Positions 59,301 to 64,000 of a stretch of DNA of 64,000 bases are shown piece after piece. Each line of letters begins with the position of its first letter. Position 1 is the first letter of the stretch. The translations under genes and the position numbers were made by a program. The stretch spans positions 6,295,830-6,359,829 of the forward strand of contig NC_092702.1 in NCBI RefSeq assembly GCF_964275005.1. The letters are read 5' to 3'. This DNA comes from Diadema setosum. Taxonomy: Eukaryota; Echinodermata; Echinoidea; Diadematoida; Diadematidae. The notes under the pieces are model-generated. The model did not search any database. It saw nothing but the letters and a program-made list of their open reading frames with translations, and had not been told where the DNA came from.

Positions 59301-61324
59301 GTGATATTCAAGGAACCTACATCGGCCCAATATGTCATTGGAAAGGATTCAAGTTTGTCTGCCTTGAATTGAGCCCAGAACAACATGAAATAAAGTGAAA
59401 CAACCGACTATAAACAAAACATTGTGCAACAGAAGGGAGGAAAGTAGAGCAAGAACGAAAATAAACACCAAAACAAAAAAGTGAGATCTTTAATATACAG
59501 TACATCCCTATGCTAAAGCATAGGATAGTTGAGTAATAGCATGACATCTTTCTTTATTGTTAAGGCCCATGGATTAGCTGTGCTCCCCCACCCCCCTCTT
59601 GAAGAAACAAACAAATAAGCACACTATTAACTAAATCTGCCTTTGTTTATAACATTTTGGCCTTGCAGTCTGTACTTTTCCCGTTTCATTGTAATTTTCC
59701 AGAAATCTGTAATTTTCACATCTTCCTTTAAAAACTTATCCCAAATAAAGCCATTGAAAAACCTCAAAACAGGGCCAGCAGATGTTGACAGGACATAGAA
59801 GGATGGGTACCACAGATAGACAATTTCCTAGCCTATGATGATATTGTACAATAAAAGTATGTGAGTACAGTCTGAATGCTTGATTTTAATATTGAAAACA
59901 CCTTGCAGCCAGACTATTAGTACTTTTAATAATTTTGATACACACCATTAAAACCAAAACAACAACAACAACATTGCACACATTTTAAAACGCAAGCAAT
60001 ATCCATTGAAAAGGTTCAGAGTTTGGAACATCACGTACAGTAGACTTGGATCATGCTTTGATAAGTCCATAAATAGGCAATATATTTTTATTCAACAGCA
60101 GGAAATAGACTAGAAGTCTGTGCGGAGATCTGCCCCTGGTAGTTATTTGAAAGCCAGGATTGGGTATTATGTGGAAAGGGGGGGGGGGGGTTGAAACAGA
60201 GGGTTTGTGTGTGTTAATTCTTGAAGGAAGTTTGTCTCCGCCATGTGTTTGGGTTTACTTCTCAGTTTCACCTGCTTTCACATATGATGGCAAGCTGAGT
60301 TGATGGCAGATGGATTTGCGTGTATAACAGTCCATATTTTTGTTACCTTGCAAAAGGTTGGCCATCATTTGAATAGTGTGATTGCAAAATGGGTTAACTT
60401 CATTTGTGTTACGCATAATTTGAGATTTTTGTAATTAAAGTTGCTGAAAACTACAAAATAATGTGAAAATATGGAATATTTTTCATAAAACTTCCAGAAT
60501 GTTCGTTATTACAAGTGAGGTGTCATTGGAAAGGTTTTAGGTTGCTCCATGTGATAACAGACTTACTTTAACCCGTTCCTTACGGGAACCTGGTATACCA
60601 GGTTCCCAAAATGAAGACAAGAGTGCCTGCTTTCGTGGCCTATATTCATGTTTCTTTGTGTTAAAATGCCAAGAAAAGTGGGTTTGATAAAAAGATCAGA
60701 GTTTATGCTATCAGCATTTGTTTTCCCTCTTTTTGAAAAATGTGTATTTCACAGTATTATTTACCTTTTTCTGATTTAGTTTTCGCTTGTTCTGCTGTAA
60801 ACTCGTACGAACATGTTCATAGCGATCAAGGCTGAGATCAGTTAGATTTCTGCGTTCGCTGACCCCAGTAACCCTAGTCAGGTGTCTGGTTTTGTGTAGA
60901 ACAAAAGATTCTGTGAGCTCATCAGCGCACGATGTATTCATAGCTCGCATTTGATCGATATTTCCATTGTTCACTGGCACATGTAGTTGATCATGGAAAG
61001 GGGGATACAATGTGCCACTTGACTGCCTTCACACAGGTGGATTACCAACCTGTCTGCCTCTCTGTTGACGGGCATAAAGAATCTCGTTTGGAGGCATTAA
61101 AGGCACTCCGAAAATTGCGGAAGGAACCAGTAAAGATGTTTAAAAGTGTCATTTATCCTGCTCTGCAATCAAACTCTTCATCTATATAGTTCTTAATTTT
61201 CATTGTTTTAATGCCGTATGACTTTCCAGAAATTACATCCACATTTTATCTTTTCATTTCTTTTTCTCTCTCCTCCTGCAGCGTCTACATCGGTTTCAGG
61301 ATCGCAGCCCCTCGATCCAGCTGA
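38588..61324 (+). CDS. BNIP3: BNIP3/NIX-family mitophagy receptor, 6 coding exons
   Basis: BNIP3 and NIX are tail-anchored outer mitochondrial membrane proteins that dimerise through their membrane helix and recruit LC3/GABARAP for mitophagy, notably in hypoxia. Exons: 38588-38630, 41181-41409, 54245-54335, 56845-56942, 57992-58135, 61282-61324. They total 648 nt, 215 residues plus TGA (human short form 194). Residues 15-20 read ESWVEL, a W17xxL20 LC3-interacting motif placed as in human (SWVEL). Residues 67-79 (NMEKLLMEAQRES) match human DMEKILLDAQHES. Residues 138-156 (ENWIWDWSSRPEPLPPKEF) are nearly identical to the family hallmark. Residues 183-209 form the single membrane helix with A198xxxG202xxxG206, followed by a short tail ending PRSS. 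All introns are GT-AG; exon 4 uses a GTTAGT donor. The start is the only in-frame ATG near the LIR and gives an N-terminus like the human short form. One gene stands where vertebrates have BNIP3 and BNIP3L, so it is probably the pre-duplication orthologue. Confidence 0.96.
39571..39814. mobile_element. TA-type MITE with TACTGTATGCGCC ends
   Basis: In BNIP3 intron 1. The left end TACTGTATGCGCCATATATT and right end AATATTTGGCGTATACAGTA are inverted repeats with few differences. It contains TTTCGCGAA and CGCGAAAATAAAA words. Diverged relatives occur at about 24030-24210 (right end TTATACAGTA), 40090-40330 and perhaps 18410-18740. Confidence 0.6.
44026..44587. mobile_element. Long-TIR element AGGACAAGTTCACC, copy B (inverted)
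   Basis: In BNIP3 intron 2. It has the same ends as copy A, again bounded by TTAA on both sides, but its left half matches the right half of copy A, so it sits in the opposite orientation. The two copies agree over almost all of their length, which suggests recent mobility. Confidence 0.75.
44995..45350 (+). repeat. Degenerate long-period repeat in BNIP3 intron 2
   Basis: Imperfect copies of GAGTTCATAACCAGGTTAA / GCTGGACCCCAATTACATTA begin near 45001, 45049 and 45148, with a weaker one near 45298 (AAATTAGCCTCCACAGGTTG, TTGGACCCAGACTG). Spacing is about 50-100 bases. A frame stays open through several units, but no protein family is recognised and the repeats explain it. Confidence 0.5.
45549..45714 (-). 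mobile_element. GGATCC-type MITE, copy 2
   Basis: Same family as 5022-5177 but in the opposite orientation, in BNIP3 intron 2. The ends are CAGGGGCGAATCCCGGAATT on the left and TGGATCCGCCGCTG on the right. The 5-bp sequence CATTT flanks both sides. The A-rich core appears here as its complement (TTTATTTCTTTTGTTTTAAC). Confidence 0.7.
47348..47890. mobile_element. GC-rich foldback element, copy 1
   Basis: In BNIP3 intron 2. The ends GACCCTGTTTACAGTGC and GCACTGTAAACGGGGTC match at 16 of 17 bases when inverted. Next to each end, and again inside (47519, 47833), AGTGTAAA(C/T) words alternate with GGCCGCGG / GGCTGAGCC palindromes, so GC content far exceeds the background. The middle holds a less GC-rich segment (ACCCTCTGCCCGTACAATTT onward). 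No transposase is seen. Confidence 0.6.
48464..49086. mobile_element. GC-rich foldback element, copy 2
   Basis: It has the same organisation as copy 1 in the same orientation: a left end TACCCTGTTTATACAGTG, GGCCGAGCC palindromes, the shared middle (CCAGACCCTCTGCCC, GGTGGTTTTGTCCTGCA, AAGCAGAGCGCCACTA) and a right end GCACTGTAAACGGGGTC. It differs by many substitutions and extra GGCTCGGCTGCGGC units near the right end. Confidence 0.6.
50233..50439. repeat. Perfect inverted repeat of about 60-bp arms in an AT microsatellite
   Basis: TAATTATTAGAAGAAAGAGT onward (50235-50293) is matched exactly, inverted, by 50381-50437 (GGATCCATGGCGTACTTGAG is part of the right arm). The loop of about 85 bases contains 46 bases (50321-50366) identical to 50979-51024. 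Outside both arms are (TA)n runs (50162-50228 and 50474-50515). It is in BNIP3 intron 2. Confidence 0.85.
55232..55839 (+). mobile_element. GGATCC-type MITE, copy 4, split by a Helitron-like insertion
   Basis: The left end is CAGTGGTGGATCCAGGGG (55232-) and the right end GGAATTCCTGGATCTGCACCTG (-55839), matching copies of about 160 bp elsewhere. Here the ends are some 600 bp apart because the composite element at 55280-55675 sits inside, with extra T- and C-rich DNA to its right. It lies in BNIP3 intron 3. Confidence 0.6.
55280..55675 (+). mobile_element. Helitron-like non-autonomous element (CTCACCTGAG family)
   Basis: It opens with a near-perfect hairpin (AGCTCACCTGAGCC / GGCTCAAGTGAGCT, 55280-55310). 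CTCACCTGAG at 55282-55291 is repeated inverted as CTCAGGTGAG at 55642-55651. The 3' end has a perfect 14-base palindrome, AGACCCGCGGGTCT (55656-55669), followed by CTTGTT. A 3'-terminal GC-rich hairpin and subterminal inverted repeats suggest a Helitron/Helentron-like element. The CTCGTCC-type stretch after the head is GTCCGGCGTCCGTTGTGCGT. It is nested in the GGATCC-type MITE. Confidence 0.5.
57561..57722 (+). mobile_element. GGATCC-type MITE, copy 3
   Basis: A 162-bp copy in BNIP3 intron 4 with ends CAGTGGCGGATCCAGAG and GGATCTGCCCCTG, flanked on both sides by TAGTA. The interior core GGTTAAAACAAAAGAAATAA matches copy 1 closely, so the family has spread fairly recently. Confidence 0.7.
58164..58658. 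mobile_element. Palindromic MITE, copy 2
   Basis: In BNIP3 intron 5. The ends are TTTAAAGGGATGGTACAGT and CTATACCATCCCTTTAAA, better preserved than in copy 1. The centre again has GGTGGGACCCACCTTTTATT but its arms carry several differences. A second internal repeat of the GAATTTCCAT / TTGTATGCTCTTT part makes it longer than copy 1. Confidence 0.7.
60568..60616. repeat. Related TTAACCCGTT fragment with 24-bp perfect palindrome
   Basis: TTAACCCGTTCCTTACGGG is followed by a perfect palindrome at 60584-60607 (GGGAACCTGGTA then its mirror). It resembles the left end and core of the 30132-30224 element. No right TTAACCC end is seen nearby, so it is a fragment in BNIP3 intron 5. Confidence 0.5.
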
Positions 61325-61364
61325 GACTCCACCCTGGTAGATCTACACAACACACACATACACT

Positions 61365-61395
<31 letters not shown>

Positions 61396-63820
61396 ACATC
61401 CCCTTGGTCACGGCTGTGGGAGAGGACCGAATATTCGTGAAACACAGCCAACGATTTCTTGCTCCAACACCAATTCATCGCTGATCACGCTTGGGGAATA
61501 TTTTTTTTTTTTTGTACAAATGGAGAAAAAAAAAAGAGGAAAATGAAAAGTTTCCATGTTATTTTTGAAAGGAGTATATTGTGTCATAATTGGTATCTCA
61601 AAAAATGTGTATAATAGTTGTTGATTGCAGTGATGGTAATTCAGTGGATTTCAATAGAAATTATCTGTCACGTGCATCAGTGATAGAAATAGCCTTTTGG
61701 TTAAACACTCACTATGATATGTTATATCAAGGATCTGATTTCTGACTTTGTATCTCAAGTGCAATGCTAAAAAACAAGCATGAAGGCAGAAAGGTGCCTG
61801 TACTGTGTCCTGATTTGAGCGGCAAAGAACAAAGACAAGTGTTTGATAGAACTTTATAGATATAAAAATCTGTTGCTGTGAGAAAAAAAAAATAACCTCA
61901 AAGTCATTTTGTCATACATATAATCCATTCTTCCTTTCATCAAATTCAAGGTTTTATCTGTTTGTCCTGTACGATGCATGATATAGGCTGCCATTTTACT
62001 CATTTTCCTCCAAATGAAATGAGAGCAGAATTTATTTTTTTTTTTTGTTTATTGTAGTATATGGTATATGAACTGCAGTCATATCTGTGTAATATATCAT
62101 GTATAGCACATAAAAAACATTGTACCACAAAGAAGAAATGACTGCAAAGTTATTATGAAGTATGATGTACATCATTTCTAACTTTCACTCATTGTACTCT
62201 GCTTTGCTGTGTGTTACTACACACTCATCATTATATCAAGGAATGGATTGTTTTAATAAGCACAGCATGCTACGTCAGTCTGTACTTATGCCAATTCTAT
62301 ACTTATCTTACAATAGTAACTGCCAATCAGTCAAACATTAGAATTGTCAGAATGTCACCCTGTCAACCTCTATGTGCATGAACTATCACTCATTTCCTTT
62401 GAGGCCAGTAAAATATAGGCACAAAAGCAGGGTCGGAAGAACTGTATTTCGTAAGTTGTAGATGTCACCTCATAAATAGCATAATGACTGTTTTTAAGAG
62501 TCCTCCTGATATGTAGTGAGTGATATAAACTACTTTACTGTGAAGATTATTACTTATAGGATGTAGATCAGCACTCTTTGAAAAGAAATGCATGGCTCAT
62601 TTTTGTTTTCTTACAATAGCCATGTTCACACGGTCATGCTATCGTCAGTGGTATGCAAATTAGCTCCTAACTTTGAGTTACATAATGCAAGGTACTTATT
62701 ATACATGTGGATGATAGGACTCATGGTTAGCTTTAATACACCGAACTACACGTAACGTTAAAATCTGGATGTGCAGAGCATTGCACTCAGTGACCAATCT
62801 TTCACTGAATACCTAGAATTTGCGCACAGGTGCACATTTACGGGAAGTACTCCAGTGCTCACAGGTGGCGACTCTAACCATGAGCCTGTTGTTAATTGTG
62901 TTCACGTGGGCCCAGTAACTACGATGCTTTGCAGGGGGTGCCCTGACTATCGATCTACACTCATGATAATCACAGGATTTCTTTTGGTTAGGAGCAGTTA
63001 GCTAACTACGAGTTCCATACACACAGTTCTTACCTTAGAGTTAGATGCCCTCAGTGTGATACTATCATCAAAATTAGCTCGTAAACTACATGTTGACTTA
63101 CACTTAGGGCTGCGCCATGAGAAACTAACTATTGGAAGTCTTCCTACTCTGCACCTAAAATGTGATGATACTTGTGGGTAGCAGCTGAAAATGACAATTT
63201 TTACCTATCACCTAGTTCAGTTCTGGTTCATTCTACTCTAAAAAGCACTTATGCAGAGAACAGTTTCTTCAACAACAACAAATAAAAAGAAAAGAAAAAC
63301 TACTATTAAAGAGAAGAAATCCTAGTAGTTGTTAGCAGTATCATGAACAGGAACTGTTTAAATGGTTAAACTGAAGTGCAGTGACTGTCAGGAATTTGTA
63401 GAGAAAAATAAGATAACTGTTTCTTGTGTGATCTCGGCGTAGAATTTACCTTCTCCACTTACAAGTCTCTGTACTGGTACTCTGATTTCAGCCAGTTAAA
63501 AACCTGTCTTCAGTAAAGATTATGTTATGAAATACTTTCAGTGCAATTGTTGTTTTATCAAATATGCATGTGAACCATACACAATTATTGTTGTGGCAGC
63601 ATGGAAAATATGGTTGTACCAGTGGTCAAATTCTGGGTATGGTCTTTATGCACCTTTGGCGACTTTTAAGAATGAACATTTTGCAGTGATACAGTGAGGT
63701 CTTGATTTATGGTCAATTTAACTATTGGAGTTGATTAGACTGAGATATTTTTCTCATATATTTGCCTGTCTTTGCCTGGGAAAGGAAATATTGTAAATAA
63801 AACATAAATCTTTTTTTCAT
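61325..63820 (+). other. BNIP3: BNIP3 3' UTR (long)
   Basis: Non-coding sequence after the BNIP3 stop. It opens with a (CA)n stretch at 61348-61396, then A/T-rich DNA with T and A homopolymers. The last convincing AATAAA is at 63796-63801 and is followed by T-rich sequence at 63809-63840, giving a possible 3' UTR of about 2.5 kb. Another AATAAA at 63281-63286 could give a shorter form. No open frame here resembles a protein. Confidence 0.5.
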
Positions 63821-64000
63821 CAGTTGATTTTACCTTTTCCTCATGGTACAATTTGTATTTATATAAATCATAGTTGATAGATAGTTATAGAAGTTATGGC
63901 TGTGCTACCGTGTGTAAAGGATCAGTGCGCTTGTATCTGTCAGTAGTAGAAGTAAGTATACTGTATATCTGTAAGTTTGTCATATTTATTGATATTTATG

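Noticed and set aside
1-64000. Retroviral, LTR or other capsid/envelope-bearing elements
   Set aside because: No polymerase, integrase, capsid or envelope-like frame and no long terminal direct repeats were recognised on either strand.

Overview
This window is animal nuclear DNA. Both genes are split by GT-AG introns, the background is AT-rich, and the introns and intergenic space are full of microsatellites and small inverted-repeat transposons. Several repeat families here (the GGATCC-containing terminal-inverted-repeat element, the TTAA-flanked AGGACAAGTTCACC element, TCCGTCCG/GGTCAAAGGTCA composite elements, abundant TACATGTA motifs) resemble what I remember of echinoderm, especially sea urchin, genomes. 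An echinoderm is my best guess; another marine invertebrate deuterostome cannot be excluded.

Two protein genes lie head-to-tail on the + strand and both look complete. The first (482-28707, 27 coding exons, 1342 codons plus stop) is RRP12, a nucleolar HEAT-repeat factor for ribosomal subunit maturation and export. The second (38588-61324, 6 coding exons, 215 codons plus stop) is the BNIP3/NIX mitophagy receptor, with an N-terminal LC3-interacting motif, a conserved WIWDWSSRP block and a C-terminal glycine-zipper membrane anchor. In both genes the exon phases join into one reading frame, and the proteins align with the human homologues along most of their length. I see no functional link between them beyond adjacency.

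Layout: 1-273, right part of a TTAA-ended element; 274-481, RRP12 promoter and leader; 482-28707, RRP12 with repeat-laden introns; 28708-29170, its 3' UTR; 29170-38060, intergenic DNA rich in MITEs, foldback repeats, one tRNA-derived SINE and microsatellites; 38060-38587, BNIP3 promoter and leader with hypoxia-element-like motifs; 38588-61324, BNIP3, whose 12.8-kb second intron carries GC-rich foldback elements and a perfect 120-bp-class inverted repeat with a templated insert; 61325-about 63815, long BNIP3 3' UTR.

No new multi-gene system is visible. The most rewarding signals are structural: a hairpin locus holding a copied 46-bp segment, a nearly exact 195-bp tandem duplication abutting an RRP12 exon, a decayed duplicate of RRP12 exon 18, a duplicated segment that preserves the empty site of a MITE, and three Helitron-like elements, two of which carry repeated nuclear-receptor DR1 half-sites. 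No retroviral, LTR or Polinton-type element was recognised.
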